Part shown: positions 16,378 through 25,143 of the stretch, piece by piece | How positions within the stretch are numbered: position 1 is the stretch's first letter | How the letters are laid out: the number at the start of each line of letters is the position of its first letter | NCBI GenBank assembly: GCA_018401465.1 | Contig: JAGYKE010000004.1 | Location: forward strand, 1,829,857 to 1,893,856 | Origin: Aestuariivita sp. | GTDB lineage: Bacteria > Pseudomonadota > Alphaproteobacteria > Rhodobacterales > Rhodobacteraceae | Length of the DNA stretch: 64,000 nt | Reading direction: 5' to 3' | The notes under the pieces: generated by a model | What the model was told of the DNA's origin: nothing | Database searches by the model: none | What the model saw: the letters and a program-made list of their open reading frames with translations, nothing else | Made by a program: the position numbers and the translations under genes

Positions 16378-17413
16378 GCCGCCGGTCGTCGTCGCCGGGG
16401 CCGATGCGGCGGCGGTGCGTCTTGCGCGGCGTCTGGTCCGGGCTGGCGCGCCGGTTCTTCTGTTTGCCCCGGGCGATGCCGGGCCTTTCGCCGTCCGCGC
16501 GCCCGACCTGCCCGTGACGGAAGACGACAGGGCGCTTGCCCGCGCGGCGCTCATACTCGACACCATGGGCGATCTGCCCGCCGTCCCTGCGCCGCGCCTT
16601 CTGGCCAGCTATGACCCCGATCCGTCCCATGTGACGGGCTTTCAGGTCACCTGGCCCTGGCCCGATGCCGGGCTGGTGGAAATCCTGCCCGAACCCGGGG
16701 CTGACCCCGCCACCCTGGCCGCCGCGCGGGCGCTGGCCGACCGGCTTGGCCTTCCCTCCGTCACCGGCCTGCCGGGGCAACGGGCGCTCGGCACGCGGAT
16801 GTTCGCGCGGCTTTGCGCCGTGGCCGACGCCGTCTTCTTCGACGGCAGCACGCCGTGGGAGGTGGACGAGGCCCTTGTCGCCTTCGGCTTCCCGCTTGGC
16901 CCTTACGAGGCCGAAGACCTCCTCGGCCTCGACCTCACCCGCGCGCGCGCGCCCGATCCGCCGGGCCGCGCGGTGCCCATCGCGGGCCGCATGGCGGACC
17001 TTGGCAAGCTGGGGCGCAAGACCGGGGCAGGGTGGTACCGCTACCCGGGCGGCGGCGGCAAGGTGGAAGACCCCATCGTCGCCGATCTCGCGCTGGAAGA
17101 GGCGTATTTCGCCGGAACCCCCCGCACCGATTACAGCGCGGACGAGATCACCCGCCGCCTGATCCTTGCGCTGGTGAACGAGGCCGCGCGCCTTGCCGAT
17201 CAGGGCGCCGACCCTGCCGATATCGACCGCGTTGCCTGCCTTGGCCTTGGCTTTCCCGGCGACGGGCCGCTGGCATGGGCGCAGGCGGAAGGGGCGGGCG
17301 GGATCGTCGCGCGGCTTGAGGCACTGGCCCCCGAAGACCCGGTCGCCTTCACCCCGGCGGCCTGCCTGCGCAGCGCGGCGGCGGGTGGAGCGCCCTTGCG
17401 TCAGATCGGCTGA
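16370..17413 (+). CDS. Degenerate 3-hydroxyacyl-CoA dehydrogenase-like protein
   Basis: This 347-residue protein resembles 3-hydroxyacyl-CoA dehydrogenases, with two C-terminal helical domains: DEALVAFGFPLGPYEAEDLLGLD, then GRKTGAGWYRY, then a second LGLGFPGDGPLAWAQ copy. The N-terminal Rossmann part is short and altered: GADAAAV replaces GxGxxG, and the normally catalytic HFFNP segment reads QVTWPWP. It may therefore lack dehydrogenase activity or use another mechanism. The beta-oxidation steps after ring opening by BoxC need a 3-hydroxyacyl-CoA dehydrogenase, so the operon position fits the fold. Start is GTG with an 8-bp overlap. It is the last gene of the box operon. Confidence 0.72.
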   Translation: MAEPPVVVAGADAAAVRLARRLVRAGAPVLLFAPGDAGPFAVRAPDLPVTEDDRALARAALILDTMGDLPAVPAPRLLASYDPDPSHVTGFQVTWPWPDAGLVEILPEPGADPATLAAARALADRLGLPSVTGLPGQRALGTRMFARLCAVADAVFFDGSTPWEVDEALVAFGFPLGPYEAEDLLGLDLTRARAPDPPGRAVPIAGRMADLGKLGRKTGAGWYRYPGGGGKVEDPIVADLALEEAYFAGTPRTDYSADEITRRLILALVNEAARLADQGADPADIDRVACLGLGFPGDGPLAWAQAEGAGGIVARLEALAPEDPVAFTPAACLRSAAAGGAPLRQIG

Positions 17414-17433
17414 GCGTCCGAAATCTCCGCAAG

Positions 17434-17450
17434 CCAAGCGTCTCGCTTGG
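17434..17450 (+). terminator. Stem-loop at the end of the box operon
   Basis: CCAAGCG-TCT-CGCTTGG is a perfect 7-bp stem with a 3-base loop between the last box-operon gene and the next ATG at 17467. It lacks a T-tract, so termination may be partial. Confidence 0.4.
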
Positions 17451-17466
17451 TGCTAAAGCCCGCGCC

Positions 17467-17934
17467 ATGAAAACCGCAGCGCCCCGCCCCCTGACCGTGA
17501 TCGGCTGGATCGAAACGATCGACCTGCCCGATCTCGGCTTGCCGGGGCTCAGGACAAAGATCGACACCGGCGCGCGCACCTCGGCTTTGCATGCCCATGA
17601 CATCCGCCCCTTCACCCGCGACGGCGCGCCTTGGGTCGCGTTCATGGCTGATCTGGGCCACGGGCTTCACGACCGGCCCATCGAGGCGCCGCTGCACGCC
17701 GAACGGCCCATCAAGAACACCTCGGGCGTGCCGGAAGACCGCTACATCATCCGCACGCGGATGCGGCTTGGCCGCAGGCTCTGGACGATCGACCTGTCAC
17801 TCAGCGATCGCAGCGCCATGACATTTCCCATGATCGTGGGCCGCGCGGCGCTGAAGAATCACGCCATCGCCGTTCATACCCGCCGAACCCATCTCGTCAC
17901 CCCCCGGCCCGGGGCATCCCAGGACACGCCATGA
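17467..17934 (+). CDS. rimB: RimB-type retropepsin-like protease (putative ATP-dependent zinc protease family)
   Basis: This 155-residue protein has the aspartic-protease-like signature [19 protein letters not shown] (about residues 28-46), and [16 protein letters not shown] near the C terminus, as in the family annotated as RimK-associated zinc or retropepsin-like protease. In Pseudomonas the homologue RimB works with RimK to control glutamate tails on ribosomal protein S6. The gene is coupled to rimK by a 4-bp overlap and stands first in a three-gene unit. The function here is inferred from that association. Confidence 0.82.
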   Translation: MKTAAPRPLTVIGWIETIDLPDLGLPGLRTKIDTGARTSALHAHDIRPFTRDGAPWVAFMADLGHGLHDRPIEAPLHAERPIKNTSGVPEDRYIIRTRMRLGRRLWTIDLSLSDRSAMTFPMIVGRAALKNHAIAVHTRRTHLVTPRPGASQDTP

Positions 17935-18836
17935 AGATCGCCATGCTGGCGCGCAACGCCAACCTCTATTCCCACAAGCGTCTGAAGGAGGCCGCCGAGG
18001 CGCGCGGCCACCAGCTCGACATCATCGATACGCTGCGCTGCTACATGAACATCGCCTCGCGCAGGCCGGAAATCTATTACAACGGCGAAAAGCTGACGGG
18101 ATATGATTCCGTCATTCCGCGCATCGGCGCCTCGATCACCTTCTACGGCCTCGCCATCTTGCGCCAGTTCGAGATGATGGGCGTCTTTCCGCTGAACGAA
18201 AGCGTCGCCATCGGCCGGTCGCGCGACAAGCTGCGCTCGCTCCAGTTGCTGGCCCGCGACGGGATCGGCCTGCCGGTCACCACCTTCGCCCATGACCCCA
18301 AGCAGACCGACGAGGTGCTCAAGCTTGCGGGCGGCGCGCCCATCGTGATCAAGCTGCTGGAAGGCACGCAGGGCATCGGCGTCGTTCTGGCCGATACCGA
18401 CCGCTCCGCCCGGTCGGTGGTCGAGGCGTTCCGCGGCGCGGGCGTGAACATCTTGCTGCAGGAATTCATCAAGGAAGCGGGCGGCACCGACATCCGCGCC
18501 ATCGTGATCGGCGGCAAGGTCGTCGCCGCCATGAAACGCACCGGGGCCGAAGGCGATTTCCGCTCGAACCTGCATCGCGGCGGGTCGGCGCAGCTGGTCA
18601 AGCTGTCCCCCGAGGAACGCGCCATCGCGGTGCGCGCGGCGAAAAGTCTGGGCCTCAACGCCTGCGGTGTCGACATGCTGCGCGCCAATCACGGCCCGGT
18701 CATCATGGAGGTGAATTCCTCCCCCGGGCTGGAAGGGGTGGAAAAGGCGACCGGTCTCGATATCGCGGGCAAGATGATCGAATACTTGGAGAAAAACGCG
18801 CGCCCCGGATCGACCCGCACCAAGGGCAAGGGATGA
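17931..18836 (+). CDS. rimK: RimK ATP-grasp glutamate ligase
   Basis: This 301-residue ATP-grasp ligase adds glutamate residues to the C terminus of ribosomal protein S6 or makes poly-alpha-glutamate. It begins [18 protein letters not shown], contains the ATP-grasp phosphate-binding stretch [15 protein letters not shown], the [20 protein letters not shown] central strand and the metal-binding end [19 protein letters not shown]. Length matches E. coli RimK (300 aa). It overlaps both neighbours by 4 bp, so the three genes are one transcript. Confidence 0.93.
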   Translation: MKIAMLARNANLYSHKRLKEAAEARGHQLDIIDTLRCYMNIASRRPEIYYNGEKLTGYDSVIPRIGASITFYGLAILRQFEMMGVFPLNESVAIGRSRDKLRSLQLLARDGIGLPVTTFAHDPKQTDEVLKLAGGAPIVIKLLEGTQGIGVVLADTDRSARSVVEAFRGAGVNILLQEFIKEAGGTDIRAIVIGGKVVAAMKRTGAEGDFRSNLHRGGSAQLVKLSPEERAIAVRAAKSLGLNACGVDMLRANHGPVIMEVNSSPGLEGVEKATGLDIAGKMIEYLEKNARPGSTRTKGKG

Positions 18837-19879
18837 CGCGCGCGCGGCCCCATTTCACGCTTGGGACCGCGCGCATCGCGCCGGGGTCGCGCCGCACGGT
18901 GGGCCTGCCGGTCAGCGTGCTGTCCGATCACACGCCGGTCACCCTGTCGGCCCATGTGGTCCACGGCACGCGCGAGGGGCCGACGATCTTTGTCTCGGGC
19001 GGGGTCCACGGGGACGAGGTGATCGGGGTCGAGATCGTGCGCCGCCTGCTGAAGGCACCGGCACTTTCCGCGCTGCGGGGCACGCTGATCGCGGTGCCCA
19101 TCGTCAACGCCTTCGGCTTCATCAACCATTCGCGCTATCTGCCCGACCGGCGCGATCTGAACCGGTCCTTCCCGGGCAGCCCCACGGGGCCGCTGGCGGC
19201 GCGGCTGGCGCATCTGTTCATGTCGGAGGTCGTGCTGCGGTCGGATCTGGGCATTGACCTGCATTCGGCGGCGGTTCACCGCACGAATTATCCGCAGGTG
19301 CGCATCGCGCCGGGTGTCGGGCAGATCGAGGATTTCGCCCGCACCTTCGGCGCGCCGGTCATCGTCCATGCGCCGCTGCGCGACGGATCGCTGCGCCAGG
19401 CCGCGCGCGCGGCGGGGCGCGAGGTGCTGCTCTACGAGGCGGGCGAGGGGCTGCGGTTCGACGAATTGTCGGTGCGCGCGGGCGTGGGCGGCATCCTGCG
19501 GGTGATGTCGCACATGAAGATGATCGCGGCGCGCGGGGTCAAGCCGCCCCGCGCCCACCCGCAGGTCTGCGGGTCGAGCAAGTGGCTCCGCGCGCCCATG
19601 GGCGGGCTCTTGCGCATCTTCCGCGCCGACGGCGCGCTGGTGCGCGCGGGCGAAGTGATGGCCGCTGTTTCGGACCCGTTCGGGGAGGAAGAGCGCGACA
19701 TCCTCGCCCCCTTCGACGGGCTGATTCTTGGCCGCGCGGTCATGCCGGTGGTGAACGAGGGCGACGCCGTCTTCCATCTGGGTCGCGTCGCCTCGGTCCG
19801 CGCGGCGGAAACCGCGATGGGCGATCTGGGCAGGCAGCTCGACGACGACCCGATGTTCGACGAGGACGAGATCATCTGA
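18833..19879 (+). CDS. Succinylglutamate desuccinylase/aspartoacylase family zinc hydrolase
   Basis: This is a 348-residue zinc-dependent carboxypeptidase-like hydrolase of the AstE/AspA family. Zinc ligands are seen in [14 protein letters not shown] (His, Glu; about residues 56-69) and in [12 protein letters not shown] (His; about 139-150). Substrate-side NRSFPG is conserved, and the C-terminal barrel-like domain is present. In the rimB-rimK group such enzymes could trim amide-linked glutamates, opposing RimK; this is inference, since the family acts on N-acyl amino acids generally. It is last in the operon and convergent with the transporter gene at 19970. Confidence 0.85.
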   Translation: MTRARPHFTLGTARIAPGSRRTVGLPVSVLSDHTPVTLSAHVVHGTREGPTIFVSGGVHGDEVIGVEIVRRLLKAPALSALRGTLIAVPIVNAFGFINHSRYLPDRRDLNRSFPGSPTGPLAARLAHLFMSEVVLRSDLGIDLHSAAVHRTNYPQVRIAPGVGQIEDFARTFGAPVIVHAPLRDGSLRQAARAAGREVLLYEAGEGLRFDELSVRAGVGGILRVMSHMKMIAARGVKPPRAHPQVCGSSKWLRAPMGGLLRIFRADGALVRAGEVMAAVSDPFGEEERDILAPFDGLILGRAVMPVVNEGDAVFHLGRVASVRAAETAMGDLGRQLDDDPMFDEDEII

Positions 19880-19947
19880 GAGGGGCCGAGTCCCTAACGG
19901 ATCGTTAATCCGCCCCTGCAAGCCCTTGATTTTGCGTGCCCCAAAGG

Positions 19948-19966
19948 GCGTCCCATCACGGGACGC
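19948..19966. terminator. Bidirectional stem-loop between convergent genes
   Basis: GCGTCCC-ATCAC-GGGACGC is a perfect 7-bp stem lying between the rimK operon end (19879) and the 3' end of the oppositely oriented transporter gene (19970). Its position suits a shared terminator. Confidence 0.5.
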
Positions 19967-19969
19967 AGC

Positions 19970-20851
19970 TCACAGCAGACTGTCGGGCATCTTCTGTTCG
20001 GCGGCCATGTTCGCCCGCCGGAAGACCAGCGTCACCAGCGTCGAGATGATCACGATGAACAGCGAATAGAGCGCCGGCACCGCCATGTAGCTTTGCGCCT
20101 CGTCGCCCGAGAAGGTGAAGACGATGATCGCGATGGCCAGCGGCCCGTTCTGGATGCCGGTCTCGAGCGCCACGGTCCGCGCGTTTCTGGGATGCAGCCG
20201 CAGCGCGCGGGCGAAGCCATAGCCGATCAGGATCCCGAACAGCCCCAGCCCGATCGCCGCGACATAGGTCGCGGGCGTCGTCGTCATCAGGAACTGCCAG
20301 TTGCGCGGCACCCAGCTCACCATCAGGAAGAGGATGAAGAACAGCGCCAGCGCCGAGCCGAGGAATTCCGTCACCGCGCCCGCATTCGCGTTGAGCTTGC
20401 GCAGCACCATCCCGATGGCCACCGGCACCAGCAGCAGGATCAGCGTGATGATGATGTTCTCGCGCGGGATCTCGAGCTCGAGCGCCGTGGCGTAGATCAC
20501 CAGGATGATCGGGATCAGGATCACCCCCGTCACCGTGGAGGTCACCGTCATCAGCACCGACAGCGCAAGGTTGCCCTTGGAGAAATAGGTGAAGATGTTC
20601 GACGTCGTGCCGCCCGGCATGCAGGCCATGATCAGCACGCCCACCGCGATCGCCGGCGGCAGCGGCAAGAGCGTGATGAGAAGGAACCCGATGAAGGGCA
20701 TGAAGCCGTACTGGCTCACCACCCCGATCATCAGCCCAAAGGGCCGCTTGAGCGCCAGCAGGAAGTCCCGCGGGGTAAGCGAGGCGCCCATCCCCAGCAT
20801 GATCACGAAGATCATCAGTGCCAGAAGCGTCTGTTCGAATTCACCGACCAT
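19970..20851 (-). CDS. Bile acid:sodium symporter (BASS) family transporter
   Basis: This 293-residue integral membrane protein has about nine hydrophobic segments. It shows the BASS/SBF signatures LIMACMPGGTTSNIFTYFSKGNLALS (positions about 73-98) and ALETGIQNGPLAIAI in the second inverted half, regions that bind Na+. Family members import organic anions such as bile acids, pantoate or pyruvate with Na+. The substrate here is unknown; being 6 bp downstream of a long-chain acyl-CoA ligase suggests a carboxylic acid that the ligase then activates. Confidence 0.85.
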   Translation of the reverse strand: MVGEFEQTLLALMIFVIMLGMGASLTPRDFLLALKRPFGLMIGVVSQYGFMPFIGFLLITLLPLPPAIAVGVLIMACMPGGTTSNIFTYFSKGNLALSVLMTVTSTVTGVILIPIILVIYATALELEIPRENIIITLILLLVPVAIGMVLRKLNANAGAVTEFLGSALALFFILFLMVSWVPRNWQFLMTTTPATYVAAIGLGLFGILIGYGFARALRLHPRNARTVALETGIQNGPLAIAIIVFTFSGDEAQSYMAVPALYSLFIVIISTLVTLVFRRANMAAEQKMPDSLL

Positions 20852-20857
20852 GCAAGC

Positions 20858-22573
20858 TCACTCCGCCGCGATGCGCGCGAGTTCCTCGGCACGCAGGTCT
20901 TTTCTGAGGATCTTGCCGACATTGGATTTCGGCAGGTCGTCGCGGATCTCCACCCGCTTGGGCACCTTGTAGGCGGTCAGGTGTTCCTTGGCATAGGCGC
21001 GTATGGCTTCGGGCGTCAGCGTCTTGTCGTGCAGGACGACGAAGGCCTTGACCGCCTCGCCCGTCGACTCGTCCGGCACGCCGATCACGGCGACCTCATC
21101 GATGCCGGGATGGGCGGCAAGAACGTCCTCCACCTCGTTCGGGTACACGTTGAAGCCCGACACGATCACCATGTCCTTCTTGCGGTCGACAATGCGGACA
21201 TAGCCGTCCGCGTCCATCACGCCGATGTCGCCTGTGAGGAACCAGCCGTTGACGATGACCTTGTCGGTCTCGTCCGGCTTGCGCCAGTAGCCTTTCATGA
21301 CCTGCGGGCCTTTCGCCGCGATCTCGCCCGTCCCGCCCATGGGCAGGGGATTGCCCGCATCGTCGAGGATCGCGATCTCGGTGCCCGGCACGGGCACGCC
21401 GATCGATCCGTCGCGCGCCTTGCCCAGCGGGTTGAAGGTGAGCACGGGCGCGGTCTCGGTCAGCCCATAGCCCTGCAGGACCGGCTTGCCGGTGATCTCT
21501 TCCCAGCGCGCCGCCACGCTCGATTGCAGCGCCATGCCGCCTGCGCTCGCAAAGCGCAGATGCTTGGGCGGGCTGTCGGTGAACCAGACCTCGTTCGTGA
21601 GCCCGTTGAACAGCGTGTTCACCCCGCTCATCCAGGTGATGGGGTAGTTCTCGAACGCGCGCTTGAGGTTGGACAGGGGCCGCGGGTTCGGGATCAGCAC
21701 GTTGCGCGCGCCCAGCCACCAGAAGCCCAGAAGGTTCACCGTGAAGGCGAAGATGTGATAGAGCGGCAGCGCCGTCAGCGCCACCTCGCGGCCCCGTTCG
21801 AGGCCGGTGATCAGCTCCATCGTCTGTTCCATGTTGGTCACAAGGTTGCGGTGCGTCAGCATCGCGCCCTTGGCCACGCCCGTGGTGCCGCCGGTATATT
21901 GCAGCACCGCGACATCGTCGGGTCCGACCGGCTGATGGTAGCGTTCGACCTTGATCCGGGTGGCGTCGCGCCGCGCGCGGCCTGCGGCCAGCGCGTCGGG
22001 CAGGCGGATATGCGCGACCTCGACCGGTTTCACCGACCGGTCCCAGTATTTCTGCACGAGCCCCACGATCCCGCGCGGCATCGCGGGCAGGAATTCGGCC
22101 ACCCGCGTCACGATCACGTTGGGGATCGGGTGACCCTTCGTCGCTGCGGGGATCTTGTCGGCGAACATGTCCACGATGACGAGCGCGTGGGGTTGGGCAT
22201 CCTCAAACTGCTTGGCCATCTCTTCGGCGGTGTAGAGGGGGTTGACGTTCACCAGAACGCAGCCCGCCTTGAAGATGCCGAAGGCGGCAACGGGAAAGGA
22301 CAGGCAGTTGGGCATCTGCAGCGCGACCCGGTCACCCGCGTTCAGACCCGCGACTTCGCGCAGGTAGACGGCGAAGGCGTCCGACATCTCGTCGACCTGC
22401 GCGAAGGACAGCGTGCCGTTCATCCCGTTGGGCAGGCAGCAGGTGAAGGCGGGCGCGCGGCCATAGGTCTCGGCCACCGACCCGATGAGATCGCCCAGCG
22501 TGCGGTAGGCGGGTTCGGGGATGTCGGCGCGCACGCCGGGTCCGTAGAATGCCGTCCAGGGGCGCTGTTGCAT
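20858..22573 (-). CDS. Long-chain fatty acid--CoA ligase
   Basis: This 571-residue adenylate-forming ligase has the FadD layout: QYTGGTTGVAKGAMLTH (ATP loop, about residues 215-231), LQGYGLTETAPVLTFN, the GWFLTGDIGVMDADGYVRIVDR hinge region and the C-terminal catalytic lysine motif PKSNVGKILRKDLR. It activates fatty or related acids to acyl-CoA. The ATG at 22573 is used because GGAGGGAGA lies just upstream; a longer in-frame version from 22606 would begin ahead of that site. It is transcribed with the BASS transporter gene 6 bp downstream. Confidence 0.9.
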   Translation of the reverse strand: MQQRPWTAFYGPGVRADIPEPAYRTLGDLIGSVAETYGRAPAFTCCLPNGMNGTLSFAQVDEMSDAFAVYLREVAGLNAGDRVALQMPNCLSFPVAAFGIFKAGCVLVNVNPLYTAEEMAKQFEDAQPHALVIVDMFADKIPAATKGHPIPNVIVTRVAEFLPAMPRGIVGLVQKYWDRSVKPVEVAHIRLPDALAAGRARRDATRIKVERYHQPVGPDDVAVLQYTGGTTGVAKGAMLTHRNLVTNMEQTMELITGLERGREVALTALPLYHIFAFTVNLLGFWWLGARNVLIPNPRPLSNLKRAFENYPITWMSGVNTLFNGLTNEVWFTDSPPKHLRFASAGGMALQSSVAARWEEITGKPVLQGYGLTETAPVLTFNPLGKARDGSIGVPVPGTEIAILDDAGNPLPMGGTGEIAAKGPQVMKGYWRKPDETDKVIVNGWFLTGDIGVMDADGYVRIVDRKKDMVIVSGFNVYPNEVEDVLAAHPGIDEVAVIGVPDESTGEAVKAFVVLHDKTLTPEAIRAYAKEHLTAYKVPKRVEIRDDLPKSNVGKILRKDLRAEELARIAAE

Positions 22574-22750
22574 CGCCGGGTCTCCCTCCGTCTCCTCGGA
22601 GGCCACAATACCGCCAAAGCGGCATCTGAGAAGCGTCTTTCGGAGGCACGACGCGACGGAACCGGTGGCGGATAACCTGCGTCAATGAAGACCCGGCCGA
22701 TCGCTGCCAGTCTTCCCGCGCGGATTGCCGGATCAGCAGGGACCAGCGCT

Positions 22751-24748
22751 ATGACCCAGACCGACCTCAGACGGGCCGAGATGATCGACCATCAGATCCG
22801 GGCGCGGGGCGTGCGCGACGCACAGGTGCTGGCCGCGATGGGCGAGGTGCCCCGGGAACATTTCGTCCCGCGACATCTGAAGGACCGCGCCTATGACGAT
22901 TGCCCGCTGCCCATCGACGCGGAACAGACCATCTCGCAGCCCTATATCGTCGCCCTGATGATCGAGGCGTTGGCGCTGAAGGGCGGGGAGAAGGTGCTCG
23001 AGATCGGGGCGGGGTCGGGCTATGCGGCCGCCGTTCTGTCAAGGATCGCGGGCGAGGTCCTTGCCATCGAACGCCATGGCGTTCTGGCGGCGAAGGCTAT
23101 GGCCGCGCTGCAGGATGCAGGCATCGGCAATGTGCGGATTCTGCATGACGACGGATCGCAGGGCTGGGCCGAAGAGGCGCCGTTCGACGCCATCCTTGTC
23201 TCGGCGGCGGCGCCTTTCGTGCCCGAGGCGCTGAAGAACCAGCTTGCGGTCGGCGGGCGACTGGTGGTGCCGGTGGGCCGCGATCCGCGCGCGCAGGAAC
23301 TTGTCCGGGTGACGCGCCGCGAAGGGGGGCGCTTCGACCGCGAAGACCTTGCCGATGTCCGCTTTGTTCCGCTGATCGGGGATCAGGGCTGGGAGGGCGA
23401 ACCCGCCGTCGCGCCCGGCCCGCCGCGGGCTGAACCGCCGCGGCGCGGGGGCAGGGACCTGCCCGGTCTGATCCGCACCCATGCCGAAGCTTTCGAGGAT
23501 GTGGAGAGCGCGCCCCTTGGCATGATGATGGAGCGGATCGGCGACGCCCGCATCGTGCTGATCGGCGAGGCGAGCCATGGCACATCGGAATTCTACCGCA
23601 TGCGCGCGCTGATCACGAAGCGCCTGATCGAGGAGAAGGGTTTCACCATCGTCGCGGCCGAAGCCGACTGGCCCGACGCGGCGCGCATCGACCATTACGT
23701 GCGCCACCGCGCGGCGGTGCCTTCTGACTGGGAGGCCTTTGCCCGGTTTCCCACCTGGATGTGGCGCAACGAGGAAACGCGCGCCTTCGCCGACTGGCTG
23801 CGGGACTGGAACGCCGGTCAGGAGGAGATACTGCGCGCGGGCTTCTACGGGCTCGATCTCTATTCGCTGTTCCTGTCGGCGCAGTCGATCATCGATTATC
23901 TCGCAGACGTCGATCCCGACCTCGCGCGGATCGCGCGTGCGCGATACGGCTGCCTTGGCCCGTGGGAGGCGGACCCGGCCGCCTATGGCCGCGCCGCGCT
24001 GCGCGGGGTCTACAAGGGGTGTGAGGGCGAAGTCGTGGCGATGCTGGCCGACCTGATGCGCCGCAGGCAGGACTACGCCCTGCGCGACGGCGACCGGTTC
24101 TTCGATGCGGCGCGCAATGCGGCGCTGGTGGCCAACGCCGAGAAATACTACCGGATCATGTATTACGGATCGCGCGCGTCGTGGAACCTGCGCGACGACC
24201 ACATGTTCGAGACGCTGCAGAGCATCCTGAATTTTCACGGCGAAAACGCCCGCGCCGTGGTCTGGGCGCATAATTCGCATATCGGCGATGCCCGCGCGAC
24301 CGAGATGTCGCGCCGGGGCGAACGCAATCTGGGCGAATTGTGCGCGCGGGGATATGGGGCCGCAAGCTACCGCATCGGCTTCGGCACCGACCGCGGCACC
24401 GTCGCTGCGGCCAGCGCCTGGGACGGGCCGATGGAGATCAAGCAGGTGCGCCCCGCCCATCCCGACAGCTATGAGCGGCAGTTCCACCTGTCGGGGCTGC
24501 CGGGGCTGATCCTGCCGATGCGGGCAGGGCAGGAACTCGACGTGGCGACCGAGCTGTCCCACCCGCGGCTCGAGCGCGCCATCGGTGTGATCTACCGGCC
24601 CGAAACCGAGCTGCAGAGCCATTACTTCGAGGCTGAACTCCCCCGCCAGTTCAACGAATACATCTGGATCGACCGGACAAGCGCAGTCCGGCCGATCGAC
24701 ACGGCGCGTCAGCCGGGCCTGCCCGACACCTATCCCTTCGGCACCTGA
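22751..24748 (+). CDS. Fusion of protein-L-isoaspartate O-methyltransferase and erythromycin-esterase-like domain
   Basis: This 665-residue protein joins two enzymes. Residues about 1-210 form a protein-L-isoaspartyl methyltransferase: ISQPYIVALMIEAL, the SAM loop VLEIGAGSGYAAAVLSRI and LVVPVGRDPRAQELVRV. A Pro/Gly/Arg-rich linker follows, then about 430 residues of the erythromycin-esterase-like family with IGEASHGTSEFYRMR, AAEADWPDA and VVWAHNSHIGDA, whose Glu/His residues form its active site. One part repairs isoaspartyl damage; the other hydrolyses an unknown ester and need not give macrolide resistance. The ATG at 22751 begins a normal Pcm N terminus; an ATG at 22685 has no ribosome binding site. 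Confidence 0.88.
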   Translation: MTQTDLRRAEMIDHQIRARGVRDAQVLAAMGEVPREHFVPRHLKDRAYDDCPLPIDAEQTISQPYIVALMIEALALKGGEKVLEIGAGSGYAAAVLSRIAGEVLAIERHGVLAAKAMAALQDAGIGNVRILHDDGSQGWAEEAPFDAILVSAAAPFVPEALKNQLAVGGRLVVPVGRDPRAQELVRVTRREGGRFDREDLADVRFVPLIGDQGWEGEPAVAPGPPRAEPPRRGGRDLPGLIRTHAEAFEDVESAPLGMMMERIGDARIVLIGEASHGTSEFYRMRALITKRLIEEKGFTIVAAEADWPDAARIDHYVRHRAAVPSDWEAFARFPTWMWRNEETRAFADWLRDWNAGQEEILRAGFYGLDLYSLFLSAQSIIDYLADVDPDLARIARARYGCLGPWEADPAAYGRAALRGVYKGCEGEVVAMLADLMRRRQDYALRDGDRFFDAARNAALVANAEKYYRIMYYGSRASWNLRDDHMFETLQSILNFHGENARAVVWAHNSHIGDARATEMSRRGERNLGELCARGYGAASYRIGFGTDRGTVAAASAWDGPMEIKQVRPAHPDSYERQFHLSGLPGLILPMRAGQELDVATELSHPRLERAIGVIYRPETELQSHYFEAELPRQFNEYIWIDRTSAVRPIDTARQPGLPDTYPFGT

Positions 24749-24763
24749 CGGACGTGCGCCCGT

Positions 24764-24777
24764 TTGACCGGGGTTAA
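24764..24777. promoter_or_regulatory. Crp/Fnr-type box TTGAC-N4-GTTAA
   Basis: A 5-4-5 element TTGACCGGGGTTAA lies 79 bp before the small gene at 24856. A weak -10 (TGGAAT, 24798-24803) sits about 28 bp from its centre, which places the box near -41 as at class II Fnr-type promoters. It is one of seven such sites in the window. Confidence 0.55.
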
Positions 24778-24855
24778 TGCGCCGGGGCGGCTGGGGATGG
24801 AATGCTGCCGGCCTCCGGCAGGCCGGGGGCGAAGCAAAAAAGGGAGACCCACGGG

Positions 24856-25074
24856 ATGGCCACGACACTCACCGCGACATACGCAAGCGCGGCTGCCGCG
24901 CGCAATGCACATGACGACCTGATCGCCAGCGGCTATCCGCGCGAAAAGGTGTTCAGCCAGAAGGACAATCCCGAGATCAAGGTCATGTCGCCCCGCGATA
25001 CCGTGCGCGAGGCGCGCGAGATCCTCGACCGGCACGACCCCAGCAAGGTCACGGAAACCGAGACCCCGGACTGA
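24856..25074 (+). CDS. Small stress-type hypothetical protein
   Basis: This 72-residue protein, MATTLTATYASAAAARNAHD onward, alternates a short strand, helix (AAARNAHDDLIASGYPREKV) and a second helix (TVREAREILDRHDPSKV). The pattern resembles the small ferredoxin-like fold of general-stress proteins that detect or regulate, but similarity is too weak for a family claim. The ATG at 24856 follows AGGGAGA. A Crp/Fnr-type box upstream suggests expression with the rest of the stress island. polX follows 69 bp downstream. Confidence 0.6.
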   Translation: MATTLTATYASAAAARNAHDDLIASGYPREKVFSQKDNPEIKVMSPRDTVREAREILDRHDPSKVTETETPD

Positions 25075-25143
25075 TCGCGCCCATGTCCGCAGGGGCGGTG
25101 GAACGGCCCGTCACGGTGCCGCAGGGCCGGGAAGGGTAAGGCG

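Noticed and set aside
19895-19907. TAACG-GAT-CGTTA as an eighth Crp/Fnr-type box
   Set aside because: The CTAAC and GTTAA half-sites are 5 bp, not 4 bp, apart, and it lies at the end of the rimK operon rather than before a gene.
20093-22675. 860-codon open frame on the plus strand
   Set aside because: It is antisense to the BASS transporter and acyl-CoA ligase genes, its product is rich in His/Arg/Asp/Gly without any domain, and GC-rich codon bias explains it.
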